The notes under the pieces: model-generated
What the model was told of the DNA's origin: nothing
The model's input: only the letters and a program-made list of their open reading frames with translations
Database searches by the model: none
Program-made: the position numbers and the translations under genes
Assembly: GCA_034440615.1 (NCBI GenBank)
Contig: JAOTOM010003825.1
Location: 1-64,000, forward strand
Direction: 5' to 3'
Length of the DNA stretch: 64,000 bases
DNA from: Ashinkailepas kermadecensis
Taxonomy: Eukaryota > Arthropoda > Thecostraca > Neolepadidae
Shown here: in pieces, positions 21,621 to 34,322 of the stretch
How the letters are laid out: each line of letters starts with the position of its first letter
How positions within the stretch are numbered: position 1 is the first letter of the stretch

Positions 21621-21689
21621 GAAGTGGAATTGGGCATGCAGCAAAATGCATAAAACTGCGGGCTGCGATCGGCGCGGGAGCACCGATGG

Positions 21690-21822
21690 CCCCGCCGATA
21701 GTCTCACTGATAGCCCCGTCGATGGTACCGCCGATGGCCCCACCGATAGCCCGCCGATTGTCCCACCGATGGCCCCGCCGATGGTCCCGCCGATGGCTCC
21801 GCCGATGGCTCCGCCGAGGGCC
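21690..21822 (+). repeat. 12-bp minisatellite
   Basis: About ten units near CCGATGGCCCCG / CCGATGGCTCCG. The forward frame reads as an MAPP/MVPP repeat and the reverse as GGAI/GGTI; neither is taken as coding. Confidence 0.9.
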
Positions 21823-22290
21823 CTGAAACTAATGACGTCCACCTGTTCACCCTGGTGACTTGTCGCTCGGGACGGTGTCCAGGCGACTGACCGCCACCGT
21901 TGACATCGCGACTATGCCCTGTAGTATGGCCAGGGTACTGGTGTCCGGAGACACGCGCCGACTGGCACCGTCTGCGCTGCTGAGATTCCTGCCGCCATTG
22001 CTGACACCAGGCCTGAAGGCGATGCTTCTATGAATATGTTAGCTGCGGTAGCCAGTTGGCCCAGAGGAGTTTCCCCTGACGGCAGCGACAATGCTGCCCA
22101 AGCTGCCTGCGACAGCCGTTGAAGGCATAGTCTTCAACAGCTGACGGACGTGTATGGCATCTCTTGCTGTACCCAGTTCTGGGTGCATCCGCAGGAGCAG
22201 GTGGAACGGCTTCTGGTCTCCGAGCTGCTGGGCACCAAATTACATCGGCACATGCCTTCGGTGCCACCCGCCCCCCCCTGTCCGCTCCTG

Positions 22291-22380
22291 CCTCCAAGTA
22301 CTTTTGCAGTGGCGCCCCTCCAAAGAAATGGCACCCCTTCAGACGAGTATCTGATGACAATTCCTGAATCCGCCCCTGAC
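22291..22380. mobile_element. MITE-like family C, fragment
   Basis: CTCCAAGTACTTTTGCAGTG, GCGCCCCTCCAAAGAAATGG and CAATTCCTGAATCCGCCCCT match the right part of the element at 59261-59588. The terminus, reversed, reads AGGGGCGGATTCAGG, typical of small non-autonomous DNA elements. Confidence 0.65.
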
Positions 22381-22399
22381 AGGAGTCATCCGGTGCCCA

Positions 22400-25090
22400 A
22401 TCTTCATAATGGGGAATAATTATGTTCCGATATATTTTTGGCTACATGTGTGATACAATATCATCTTTTATATTATCCGTGACTCGTATGTACTATAGCG
22501 ACTACTTTGCCTATTTCACAGGCACGTACCTACTCCGGGAGTGGCGACGCGCACGTATTTTTCCATATACCCAAGACATATAGGACATATAAAAAGGAGA
22601 CATCAGAAATGTATATTTCTTTGAACAGCTACAGAGACCGAAAATAACACAGAAGCGGCTAATTATTTTACATGCAGTGCATCTAGTAATCGGTAGATTA
22701 AAACCATCTTAATTCCGTGACATCAGCGATTAGACAGCCAGACAGAGAGTGGTGACATTTGGTGCATTGTACTGTACTTACCTGCTGTTATTTCGGCCTT
22801 CGCGTTCGCAGAAACCACGCTTGCTCGCATGTGGCCTGGTTTTATTCCCAGCATTGCTTTATCCCCTACCAATGTGTATCGGCTTCTTTTCCTAGATAGT
22901 TGTGCAGTCTCACACTCTCAGTACGACTTCAAGATTGAGAGTCCACGTAGCAAGTGTGCGTCTGTGATAATGCAGGCAGCAAGTGTTCATGTGCAAGGTT
23001 TTCGTTTGACGTTGGTGACGACGGGCCCAATGCAATATCGACAATATTTATTCTGCTACTTAAGTTTAGGGACGCTACAAGACATGGATCGAAATCCCTT
23101 TTACATCGCTCACGACGGCTGCTTCATTCCACCCCATGCATGCCCTTACTAGTAGGGCACTGGTACTGGTAACGGATTGAGGTTACAGGGGTGTAATATG
23201 ATTGGTTACAGGGGTGTGACATGGTCACACACATGCATTTGTAAATCTTGGTGTTGTAGTCTGGCTGTTGGTTAGAGACTGCAGCAGATGGCAAATGACG
23301 GTGTCGTTCCTATATACTTCTGAGTTGTGTGTTATGTGCCCTCAGATCATTAAAGGCAGATGCGTTGTATTATTCTCTTCATCAGATAATTTTACAACAG
23401 CCATCACAACTTCACATTTCCATGACAAGTCACTATAATGTGAAGGTTCGAAAGGGCCTGATTTTGTTCAGATTGCCAGATATAGCTATACGTAGCACGC
23501 ATTCGTCAACAGACGTTTCCCAGGCAGCGTTCACCTTATAAGTTTGCACTGGCTGTTCAGACAGAGTGAGCGAGCGTTCCGAGCGAACGCATTGATACAA
23601 ATGCTAAAACCAACTTGGTCTTGCTTGCTTTGATTTTGAAGATGTCTTGAACACGGCCTCTTTTCAGGTGATATTGGTATGAGATGAACTGGCGTGAGGA
23701 CGGTGCGTAAGGTAGAATTAACTCACAACTGCTCTTGATAAGGAGTAAATATTGGTATTTGTTCACCATCAAGAAAAAACACATCAACATGACCTCAAAT
23801 CGATTAAAAAGTTACATAGAAGAACTCAACATTTTATATTGAATGCCAGAACGCAGTCCGCTCCATTGTCTCAGTCTGTGTAATGCATGTTGGTATGATC
23901 GGAGCCATGATTCCTTACCTGGGAGTGTTTATGTATGTAATGCCCGCAAATATTTATATTAATAATACATGAATTGTCTGTCCTCACGCATGTGTATGGG
24001 TGGGCTCGTAGATTATTTGTTCATTTATGAGCAGCGGAGGAAATGTGGTTGGGGAACTCTTGCAGACTGATAGAACGGACTGTTTCGAAAATTGCATTCG
24101 CTGTTCTTTTGTCGGGCTTTCAGTTGAGTCGGACAATTGTATACCCCTCCAGTGATAACCTGTTCTTCTAGACGTGTGGTTGTATTTTTATATTTTATCC
24201 TGAGCAGCACATCAATTGCAAATGTATCCTATCAGCACACTAAGTGGCCTGAATCTATCACGCAAACATAATTGAGAACAGGGTCGATTAACACGAGCGC
24301 CGGAGGGCCTCTCACATAACACGCACAGGAGAGAGGATGACTCCGTCCCATGCCCCTTAGATTTCGAAACGATAAGCTATAAGCACACAATTTAGAGGGT
24401 TCATTATGGATGTAGTGAACTCGCTTCAGTACAAATTTCATGACCCTAGGCCTTTAAGGTCAAATGAGGTCGTGATCGGCTACCTCACCGCACACCTCAC
24501 AGCTCCACCGTACCGACGAAGCCTTTGTGACCTTGAACTCTTGCTGGCCGCCGCCCGGTCGGTCGATTTGGTACCCCTACAATTACTATACTTACCAACG
24601 GATTTCGATTTTGTGTTGCATGTGATGCGCTCATCGATTTTTTAGCAAAGCCAGAACATTGCACTACAATATCGCCGCCAGCTTATGAGATAATGTTAAA
24701 AAAGCATGAGAAGTGGGCGGATTCCGCCACCTTCTTCTGTACGCGTGTGAGACAGCCACGTCTTATAACTACATCAATCTTGTAGCACTTTGCCCCCCAA
24801 TCATTTTCCTAAAACAAAACCTATGGCCGTGATCGTGCATAAAGTGCATTGCGTCGTGAACGACCCAATAAACACATAATCAAACATCTCACAGCACGAC
24901 ACGACACGGTACATCGCGCCGTGTTTCGCCACTTGAGGAACACCATGGTTTGTTACTTCAGTTCACGCATGGCACGACATATCGCATCACGTCACATGAC
25001 CACATGCCGACATGACTCGTGACGCCAGGCACCAGCAGCGGCACCGCCCATCACACCCAACCGGTGTCATGGTGACACCAGTACAAGACC
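22400..25090. other. Long non-coding stretch, no gene seen
   Basis: About 2.7 kb with only short open frames (the longest about 107 codons at 22829-23152), none with a recognisable motif. Small items: TTACAGGGGTGTAATATG and TTACAGGGGTGTGACATG side by side near 23186-23222, and CACGACACGACACGG-like sequence near 24893. Confidence 0.55.
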
Positions 25091-25095
25091 GGTAA

Positions 25096-25840
25096 CGACA
25101 GTCACGTGTGTCGCAGCGGACGGTCACGGCAGTCTCGTGTGTGGCAGCGGAGGGTCACGTGTGGCAGAGGACGGTCACGGCAGTCACATGTGGCAGCCGA
25201 CGGTCACGGCAGTCACGTGTGTCGCAGCGGAGAGTCACGGCAGTCTCGTGTGTGGCAGCGGAGGGTCACGGCAGTCTCGTGTGTGGCAGCGGACGGTCAC
25301 GGCTGTCTCGTGTGTGGCAGCGGAGGGTCACGGCAGTCTCGTGTGTGGCAGCGGACGGTCACGGCAGTCTCGTGTGTGGCAGCGGACGGCCACGGCAGTC
25401 TCGTGTGTGGCAGCGGAGAGTCACGGCAGTCACGTGTGGCAGCGGAGGGTCACGGCAGTCTCGTGTGTGGCAGCGGACGGTCACGGCAGTCTCGTGTGGC
25501 AGCGGAGGGTCACGGCAGTCTCGTGTGTGGCAGCGGACGGCCACGGCAGTCACGTGTGGCAGCGGAGGGTCACGGCAGTCTCGTGTGTGGCAGCGGAGGG
25601 TCACGGCAGTCTCGTGTGTGGCAGCGGACGGTCACGGCAGTCTCGTGTGTGGCAGCGGACGGTCACGGCAGTCTCGTGTGTGGCAGCGGAGGGTCACGGC
25701 AGTCTCGTGTGTGGCAGCGGACGGTCACGGCAGTCTCGTGTGTGGCAGCGGACGGTCACGGCAGTCTCGTGTGTGGCAGCGGACGGTCACGGCAGTCACG
25801 TGTGGCAGCGGAGGGTCACGGCAGTCTCGTGTGTGGCAGT
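25096..25840 (+). repeat. 31/29-bp minisatellite
   Basis: About 24-25 units combining GTGTGTGGCAGCGGACGG and TCACGGCAGTCTC. A 31-bp form (TCTCGTGTGTGG) and a 29-bp form (TCACGTGTGG) are mixed, and GAGGG/GACGG alternate. Because the period is not a multiple of three and units lack stops, all three forward frames stay open for over 700 bp. This is a composition effect, not evidence for protein. Confidence 0.95.
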
Positions 25841-26204
25841 GCATGCAGCAGCTAGAGACTCCGCAGTTGGCACAGCACCAGCACACAGCGGACAGACACA
25901 GCATAGCACAACAGCCGACACAATAGCAAACAGCAGCGGAGATAGCGCCAACATCCCGCCGGAGACACGAGATGAGGAAGTTCTCCACAGGGCGTGCCAC
26001 CGGGCCGAAGGATCTGCATAAAGACAGATCATAAGCGTGAAACCGATGCCACAGGCGCTGATCGGTCAGCGTCAGTCTCGTGACAAGGCGAACACTCCCC
26101 AGTTACTGCCATCTCCTGCGTAGAAGCAGGCCGAGGAAAACGCGCATACTTCCGATTCCGCCACCGAGGTGGTACGGCAACGAACATTCCGGCGGACACA
26201 TCAG

Positions 26205-26880
26205 CGGACACGGTGACTGCCGCAGCAACGATCGCTGCAACGAACACATTAGAGGACACAGGAGCGGACAAAGTAACGGATGCAGCAAAGGTTGCAGTAG
26301 CGGATGCAGTTTCGGACACAGTTGCGGATACGGATGCGGATGCAGTTGCAGACGCAGTAGCAGATGCAGTAGCGGACGCACTGAAGGATACAGTAGTGGA
26401 CACAGTAGCGGATGCAGTGGCGGGATGCAGTAGCGGACACGGTGACGGTTGCAGTAGCGGATGCAGTAAAGGATATGGTAAACGGATGCAGTAGCGGATA
26501 TAATAGGGGTACACTGACGGGATACAGTAGCGGATGCAATGGCGGATAAAGTAGCCGACACAATAACCGATACGGTAACAGATGCAGTAGCCGATACAGT
26601 AATAGATGTAGCAGCCGATACGATAGCCGATGCAGCAGCCGATGCAATAGCCAATGCAGTAGCAGATACAGTAGCAGATGCAGTAGCAGATACAGCAGCC
26701 GATGCAGTACCAAATACAGCAGCCGATGCAGTAGCCGATGCAGTAGCCGATGCAGTAACCGATGCAGTGACCGATACAGTACCGGATGCAGTAGCCAATG
26801 TAATGGCCGACACAGTACCGGATGTGGTAGCTGATACAGTACCGGAAGCAGTAGCCGATACAGTAGCGGGCGCGATACTC
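26205..26880 (+). repeat. 12-bp minisatellite, diverged
   Basis: Many units near GATGCAGTAGCGGATACAG, drifting to GCAGTAGCCGATGCAGTAGC in the second half. Forward translation reads VADAVADT, reverse YCIGYCI or TASATASAT. Heavy variation suggests an old array. Confidence 0.92.
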
Positions 26881-27885
26881 GTATGGGTGTGCCTTACTGC
26901 AAGTGGTCATGCAGCAGTGGGCCACGGCCGTAGCATGCAGACTAGCTGTGCGACAGCAGAAAAACAGCCGATAAATGTCAATAAAACAGCAGGAAAATAG
27001 CGGGTAAACATCAATAAAACAGCAGGAGGACAGCGGACAAATATCAGTAAAGCAACAGACAGACAGTGGACAAACAACCGAGAGACTGCAGTCCAGCCAC
27101 GCACACCCTGGAACAGACGGCACAAACCAAGCAGACAACTGTAAAACAGCAGGCGAACAACAGGTGAACAGCAGGCGAATAGCAGGCAAACAGCAACCTG
27201 TCAGCAATCCAGTAATAGTGAAGCGGCGTCGCAAAAAGCTATAGAGTCTGGTAGCTGATCAAAACGGCATGCAATCCGGTATGAGGACCGTACTGCGCGT
27301 GCACTTTTAAATCTGCCTTCTGGTATGGACCAGGGACCTAGGAGGTATTGTTGGTTAGGGCGTGATGGTAATTATGTATTTTTTTATTTCTTTCATGGAA
27401 CGTCAGTACTAGCGCCGACACGTCCTGGAAGCTGGAGGAGGGCGAGGGACGCATCGCCATGTGCCTGCTCCCTCGCGGTTCCCTACACCAGTGGCGCCGC
27501 CCCTACCTCCTCCCCCACCTTCCCACGGAGATGAGCGACGCGGAGCGCAACGGCGTTGCGGCACGCGTGGGACCAGACGAAGCCACGCGTAGAGAGAACC
27601 ATCGAACCAAACTGATGGTCATGCACGCACTGGCTGCTGTCCGAGCAGTAATGGTCTGTGAACGGTATAATCGGCGCTGCGATAGTGCTCTTCCGGCGAC
27701 GGAGGGCATCAGACTCTCTGTCAAAGCCGATGCTGGCCGGAAAGCTTGCCCAGTTGCGGAAAATAATGACGTGCCTTTCGAATCCGAATGCCATCTGTGA
27801 AGGCCTGCAATGGGCCGGTTGTGACTTGTGATGGTGGCGAGTTGAAGGGCCGGCTGTCGGCCGGGCTGTGTCCACTTGGCTGTGA
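26881..27885. other. Mostly non-coding, degenerate AACAGCAG-rich start
   Basis: Between about 26950 and 27200, phrases such as AAAACAGCAGG and GGCAAACAGCA recur loosely. The rest holds an open frame of 113 codons (27459-27800) opposite a longer reverse frame (27483-28103). Neither has a recognisable domain. Confidence 0.5.
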
Positions 27886-27982
27886 GCGGCCGACAGCTGC
27901 CGACAGCTGCCGACAGCGGTCGACAGCGGCCGACAGCTGCCGACAGCTGCCGACAGCTGCCGACAGCGGTCCACAGCGGCTG
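27886..27982 (+). repeat. 10-bp minisatellite
   Basis: About nine to ten units of CCGACAGCTG or CGACAGCGGT. Most contain the palindromic E-box core CAGCTG. Confidence 0.93.
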
Positions 27983-28130
27983 ACCGGGCCACCAAGGCCG
28001 GGATTAGCCGACATAGCTGGTCAGCGCCAGTTGCTGCTGACAGGCCATCAGGTGAGTGCGCCCCTGGGTATTTGGAGGCACGTGGTGCAAAGCTGGCGCT
28101 CATTTCCTGTGTGGCGTCTTACGCGGCGAG

Positions 28131-28242
<112 letters not shown>

Positions 28243-28330
28243 TAAAGATGTAGATATGTAGAGATGTAGGGATGCATATATGCAGGGGTGCAGACATGCA
28301 TAAATGTAGGAATGTTGAGATGTAGAGGTG

Positions 28331-29258
28331 AATGGATAGATTAATACATGGAGAGGTAAATTCATGGCTATATGAGGGGATGGTGAAATGGAAAGATTGA
28401 GAGATGAAGGAGATGACAGAGAGGGAGATTGAGAAAGCAATAAAGGGAGAAATTCATTTACGCGACAAGCACGGTATTCAGTTGAGAGTTTCCCACAAGT
28501 CAGCGTTAACCTGTTCTCAAAGAATAGTAGCTACACGTGCGGAACTGGGAATTCCGACCAACTGTCAGTTGGCAGGATCAGACTGTCGGCGATCGACCAA
28601 TAGGCAGTGGCGACAGTGTCCGGCTGTGAGCAGCCCGGGGCCCGCTAAGCTGGGCTGTGCTGACGTCGGACCGGTCCGCCGCGTGGGTAGAGCAGGGAAG
28701 ACCGAGGTGTCAGGTGCTCGGGTCCAAGGACGTATCCACTGCGTATTAGGCTGACCCCTTTTGCATTTTTGTTTCGGATCTTCGAGTTCCGATCATCATT
28801 AGATTTGTTGTTTCATGCTGAGTTCAAATATGCCATTTCGTCCTAAAAATCGGATATTCTTCCACCGCCCACCAGCCACAAAGTCATCAAGGTACACGAA
28901 AATTTGCAATTTTCGCACTGTCACGTCCATCGAGGGTGTCAAATGGATATGAATGTTTCGAGATGAAGGATGAGGAGATTTGCTGTCAGGGGTGATGATT
29001 TGTGAGAAGCGTAGGGAAAATTCAGCAGAAAGTAAAATATATCCATCTATCATTCTCCACGTGTTTGTTGTTACTCGATGGGAATTAAACAATCCAGATT
29101 CTGACCTTTAATTGACAGCGTATTGCAATCCAACATCTCTTGATATCTCTTATATTCCCCTCAGTTAGCAGTTAATATCTCTTCTATTCCCCGCTCATCA
29201 TCTCTCCCTTCGGTCTCTCTCCCTCTCTAGTTCACCTTCCCACCTTCTCCATTCTTCC
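28331..29258. other. Non-coding stretch, no gene seen
   Basis: No recognisable coding or RNA feature. A pyrimidine-rich tract (CTCTTATATTCCCC, TCTCTCCCTCTC) lies at about 29140-29230. Confidence 0.55.
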
Positions 29259-29340
29259 TAGGAGTGTAGCATTGCGTATTTTTGGAAGGGCACTTGCACC
29301 CCCTCCCCGAATGTTGGCTATGCCTCCCAATAATTTTCAG
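29259..29340 (+). mobile_element. hAT-like element end, copy 3
   Basis: CTAGGAGTGTAGCATTGCG, TTTTTGGAAGGGCACTTGC and ACCCCCTCC follow the same layout as 10365 and 21531. Confidence 0.45.
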
Positions 29341-29674
29341 ACACCTACAATTGTGCTCCCTCCTTCACTTTCTCCCACCCTTCCCATTCTCATCCTCGTA
29401 TATCGACGTATCGAGCATGGGCGCTACGAGATTACGAAAAGTCACATATGGATTGCACATAGATTACGTGTTACGAAAATTGCGGGGATTACGCATGATC
29501 CTTTCCGATTCAAGATCGCGTGGCACATCTTGAACTGCGTCACATTTTACGCTGATGACCCGCTGGCGTCGGTTGTCCAAGGTTACGCTTCCTCGCTGCC
29601 AGCTTGTTGATGGCTTGGCTATCTTGCCGCTTGTCGCCACAAACGTATCCGCCGACTCCGTTGTAAGCTTAACT

Positions 29675-29912
<238 letters not shown>

Positions 29913-29950
29913 CCTTACCTCTCTCCCTCTCGAGTGGCTGTAGAAGAGCA

Positions 29951-30033
29951 CGCTAGTTAGTACGCTAGTACGCGAGGTTAGTTAGTCTGTGACGTCACTG
30001 GAGGCTAGTTAGTCTGTCACGTCACCGTAGGAT
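29951..30033 (+). repeat. 27-bp minisatellite D, short copy
   Basis: Two full units carrying AGGCTAGTTAGTCTGTCACG or GAGGTTAGTTAGTCTGTGACG, preceded by a degenerate CTAGTTAGTACG. The same unit recurs at 34217-34322 in the same orientation. Confidence 0.85.
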
Positions 30034-30194
30034 AGTTATTATTTGTTGTTGAAGTTATTTGATGTTTGATATGGTTGCTATTGAGGTTTGTTATTATTGA
30101 GGATTGTTATTCTGTCTCTTCGCCAGAGGTGCATTCCACGACAGATCGACCAATGCACTTCACCCCATAAATGTTGATTGAGACCAAAATTTGC

Positions 30195-30470
30195 TCACAG
30201 GGTAGTCTTTGGCACTGAACACGGCTGTGCAAATTTCAGCCCGATTCGGCGAACAGTTTTTGAGCTATAGTCTCCGGCATTATTTTTATGTCAAATAACA
30301 TGGGTTGATTTGACGATGGATATCTTATCGATAAGAAGCAAAAAGGGTGGCAAATATTATATACCTCAGAAGAAAAAGTATCAACTGAAACATTTCCGAA
30401 ATATTATGTCAATATTTCTCACATTTGACCTAGTAACCTCTCGTGACCCCTAGCCCATCAAAATTGATAA
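30195..30470 (-). repeat. Dispersed repeat E, reversed copy
   Basis: On the reverse strand it reads ATAATGCCGGAGACTATAGC, TCAAAAACTGTTCGCCGA and ATCGGGCTGAAATTTG, matching ATACTGCCGGAGGTTATAAC, CAGAAACCGTTCGTCGG and GTCGGGCTAAAACTT at about 34055-34110. A second block, TTTCTCACATTTGACCTAG, matches the reverse of 33900-33935. The copies are inverted, but the two blocks are not clearly in the same order. The class is unknown. Confidence 0.7.
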
Positions 30471-32204
30471 ATTTGACGGCGGATATAAAAGTGAGCATGA
30501 TTTCGCTGACCAAACAACAAATATAAATGCGTTCTTCTTATAAATATCCGACATGGTCGTCAGATCTTCATGACTTTTTGCGATTGGGCGTTTTCCGGGT
30601 AGGACAGATTTCTAGTAAGCTTTTTATTCCATTGGCAAGCTACATGAAGTAGAACAATGACATGCAGATAAATGATTGGGAGATGTTTTGTTACGAAAAA
30701 AAACATCCTACCTTTTTCCTTTTCCTTTTCCTACCTTAAATATACCTTTTCAATGTAGATCTTATAGTTTCCCTTAAAAACCATTACTCACTTCAAGGTC
30801 ACTAATTACCGACAGGTCACCTATGGGTTTATTTACGCGAAGCGACGCCATTGTGCCTCGGAACAACTGACATGTATTGAATGGCATCAAACATAAAAAC
30901 AACGCCACCCGACCTTATTAACTCAGATTCTATCAGCTACATATTAAATCTGGCGCGGCAGGTAGGTATATGAGGATAACAAACATATAACAAACATGAG
31001 GATCACTTATGTCAGCAATCAAGTGGTATGCAGGTTTATCCCTTTGTGCTAGAGAAAAAGCATTGCGTCTCTGTGGACCGCTGATGGCTATGCGATAAAG
31101 GCAAATAAAAGCCGAGGTGTTTGTCTCGCGTATGTTTTCCCCATCCCATCCGTCCTCCGTACATATATATGTACTCCCCATCCGTACATAGCTCAATGCT
31201 CTCCATCATGGTGATGGTTCCGAGGGAGATAAAGGCTTCGGCTTTGATGGCGGCGTACATGAAAAGAGGGGTTGGCATGGGGGAGGAAGCGATAACAGGC
31301 TTGGCAGAGTCGGAGCAGAGGATGACTCAGTTTTGGAAAACGTCTGGTGGAAAGAGGACGTGCTGATCTCTTTTTTTAACGTGCATAAACGCTACAAGCA
31401 ATGGTGATAGTCATTGTGTCCATCCTTATCGTCGCCATACCAAGCAATAACAAAAAAAAAATACTGAAATACTAGTAAGCCTCATTGAAAACGTGACCGA
31501 TCCCAGCATTACTAGACGTGTGGCTTTGTGTGTGAAATTTCCCACTTGATATTTTTTGCAATTTTTTTTATTGTCTCCGATTTTTAAACATATATTTTCT
31601 TTCAATCAGCGTAACAAATAAAAAGGATACACCGAAGTGAAATTTGATGCGAACAAAATTCAAAACTCTAGAAGGCTTAGAAGAACAAAGCATGCCAAAA
31701 GTGGACAACTATATAAAATTCATCTTGCGGAAATGTTTGAACTCAAAATTAACTTTCCATCAAATAAAATATGTTCCGTTGGTTACTGACTATGTATGCC
31801 TGGTTAGACGGCTCTGATATACGCCACATTTAAAGCCGTAATATCTTCTCAATACACATGAAATTTAAAAAGTAACTCGTCAAAACAACTTTTACAGATT
31901 AATATAATATATCAGACCAAAGCGATGCGCTAGGACGAGTCCTTTCAGATGCCGTCTTAAAATCGTCTATCAATTGATATTAACTATCTCAAAAAGCCAT
32001 TTCCGGAAATCCAAGCTGTTTGACCCTCTTTTATTACCATATTTATTTATATAAAAAATAGTCCGAATTCTTGCCGGGGTTGCTCTATGGACCAGAGTTC
32101 TATTGCTAAGCATAGCTTGTTGCGTGGACGCTGGCCCCACTACCCAATCCATGAATTCCAGCTCAACAGCAGAATTTTGACCGAGAGCTTAACGTGCCGT
32201 CAAT
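30471..32204. other. Long non-coding stretch, no gene seen
   Basis: AT-rich. No recognisable coding motif, RNA gene or tandem array. The stretch 31590-31960 has the look of an eroded interspersed repeat but no partner is present here. Confidence 0.55.
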
Positions 32205-32382
32205 GCATCGACACGGCCGGCCCGGTAACTAGTCACCGGCCTTATTGGGCCAGTTGCCAATTCACCCCTCCCCCCGGGCCATGGGCGAAATGCGAGCACG
32301 CGAAGCGAATCGAACCTGCCTTGCCAGTATAGGGGAGACCAACGCAGGCCAGCGCTCAAAACAGCTGAGCTACCGAGGCTGC
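32205..32382 (-). mobile_element. tRNA Ala-like SINE
   Basis: The reverse strand starts AGCCTCGGTAGCTCAGCTG (box A region, about 32362-32380) and reaches GGTTCGATTCGC (box B, 32305-32316), the layout of a tRNA gene, with a GC-rich body to about 32205. The anticodon arm does not form a clean stem, so I call it a tRNA-derived SINE, not a gene. TTTGATTTGATTTG lies just beyond the head. Confidence 0.65.
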
Positions 32383-32729
32383 TGCTCATTTGATTTGATT
32401 TGAATATTTGATGACACTAGGCGTTGCAGTCACCAGAAATCACAGACAACGGCCTGAAAACGTCCTACTTCACCCATGGCGCAAAAATACAAGATTTATA
32501 ATTTCATTTTTGGGGGAAATTCAGAGAATATCTTGACAATTCTTAAGGTGCCCACGACCCCAGATTCCATGTTCACCCCCAAAATTCGATTTCGGCGAAC
32601 TTCGAAATCGACGCAGTTTGTACCGATTTGGTTATCAAAGCCAAATCGACGCCGTTTGAACTGTTTTATATGTACCATTATATGTACCATTATGTACCAT
32701 TATACCATATGTACCATTATATGTACCAT
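32383..32729. other. Non-coding, with ATATGTACCATT repeats
   Basis: Between about 32670 and 32730 the phrase TATGTACCATTATATGTACC recurs in a short simple array of about 10-12 bp. Otherwise nothing recognisable. Confidence 0.6.
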
Positions 32730-33545
32730 TGTGCAGTGCAGTGTCCCATGCGCAATGTCCACATGAGCAGTGTCCCAAGATCGTAAATAATGAAGTCACA
32801 TGAAGATTGTGAAAATGATGTTTCCGAGCATAGCCTACGTGCACAGTGACAGGAAAGAGTGGCTTGCAATAGGTGTTCGACTGTACGTCTATGCAAATGA
32901 TGCTCTGCAGGAAGAAAGAAAGTATAATTGTACTTCTTGTTGTGATGTTAGTATGGTCGAATATCGTCAGACTGCATTGTTCTCATGTTTGATAGCATTC
33001 AGTTCGTGTTTTAAGTAACCACCAGATGTTCTGAAGTAAAATTACGCCGTTACACGGAAATAAGCTACGACACTATGGTGGTCATAAAATGTTCAGCTCT
33101 TGTTAAGAAAACCACAATAACTGCATTGTAGAGTTACAAATGTGTAAATTGAAAAAAAAACAACAAATCCTGATCATCTGACGTTTATTTCGTTGTTCTA
33201 TCCCATGGTTATTATATTTTGCACTGCTTAGAGCAGTGCAGAAATGTGCAATAATGTAGAATATGCAGGGAGCGCCCAAAACGTGAACAATGAAACCACA
33301 GGAAGCTTGTGAAAGTGTTCATGTTTTCGGGGATACGCCATGTATACCCTGAAAAACGCGTGAGTTTGCATTACGATAAGGATTCGACTGTATATACACC
33401 TAAGTGATGCCTACAGGTAGAATGAAGGCATAATTGTACTTCTTGTTGTTAGGTCAGCAAGGTTGAACATGGTCAGATGTTTCGATTACCAGACCACCAG
33501 ATGTTCCAAAGTAAAATTACGTCATCACACGTAGACAAGCCTATG
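32730..33545 (+). repeat. Diverged tandem duplication, about 490 bp apart
   Basis: Segment 32730-33070 is repeated at 33225-33545 with heavy divergence. Shared landmarks in order are GCAGTGCAG, GAAGATTGTGAAAATG / GAAGCTTGTGAAAGTG, TTCGACTGTA, ATAATTGTACTTCTTGTTG, CCACCAGATGTTC, and AAGTAAAATTACG with TCACACG or TTACACG. It is an old duplication of unknown sequence. Confidence 0.75.
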
Positions 33546-33839
33546 AATGACCTATCGGTAATGGGTGAATTTGAACTTTGTGAAGTTTATTAAGGCAAGC
33601 TACAAAGTCAATAAGTTATATATATATTTTGTTGAGCAAGTATTTAATATCACCGTTTTTATTTCACTGTTCGATACCCCGTAGTTTTCCAATGGGAGAA
33701 AACTTACTCGAAATCCACTCGTTCCGATAATCGCAAAATCACAGAAAGCCATGGAGAACGGACCCCTATATGGGATATTTAAAAGCAAACGCATATTTTA
33801 AATGGCAGCAAAATCATGCCTGTTTGTATTTATACCGTC

Positions 33840-34110
33840 AATTTATCAATTTCAATGGTCCACGGATCACAGAAGGTCACGAGGTCATGTGTTCATGGGG
33901 TCACCAGGTCGAACGTGAGAAATGTTGAATTTTATCACGGATTTATCTTCTTTACTTATTTTCCTTATCAAAGATGCATAATATGTCACACTTCCTCTTC
34001 ATTATCCATGAGATATATGTCGCCAAAAATACCCTTGTTGTATGACCTCAAAATACTGCCGGAGGTTATAACTCAGAAACCGTTCGTCGGGTCGGGCTAA
34101 AACTTATTCA
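33840..34110 (+). repeat. Dispersed repeat E, forward copy
   Basis: Inverted partner of 30195-30470; see that entry for matching phrases. The start is rich in AGGTCA/GGTCAC half-sites (33868-33912). Confidence 0.68.
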
Positions 34111-34216
34111 GGCGTTTTCAGAGCATGAGACTACACTGTACACCAATACTGCTCCAAATACAAACTTGGTTGGTGTAAAATTTGAAATTACTTGGTCGAT
34201 CTGGCGTGGAACGCAC

Positions 34217-34322
34217 CCGGAGGCTCTGTGATGTCGCCGGAGGCTAGTTAGTCTGTGACGTCGCCGGAGGCCAGTTAGTCTGTCACGTCCCCGGAGGCTA
34301 GTTAGTCTGTCACGTCCCCGGA
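34217..34322 (+). repeat. 27-bp minisatellite D, longer copy
   Basis: Nearly four units of GGAGGCTAGTTAGTCTGTCA plus CGTCCCC or CGTCGCC. Same unit as at 29951. Confidence 0.92.

Noticed and set aside
25106..26021. Three overlapping forward frames of 249-294 codons
   Set aside because: All come from one stop-free 31/29-bp repeat read in three frames.
26029..27234. 401-codon reverse frame with cysteine/tyrosine repeat
   Set aside because: Mostly the 12-bp array; several other frames over the same bases are open.
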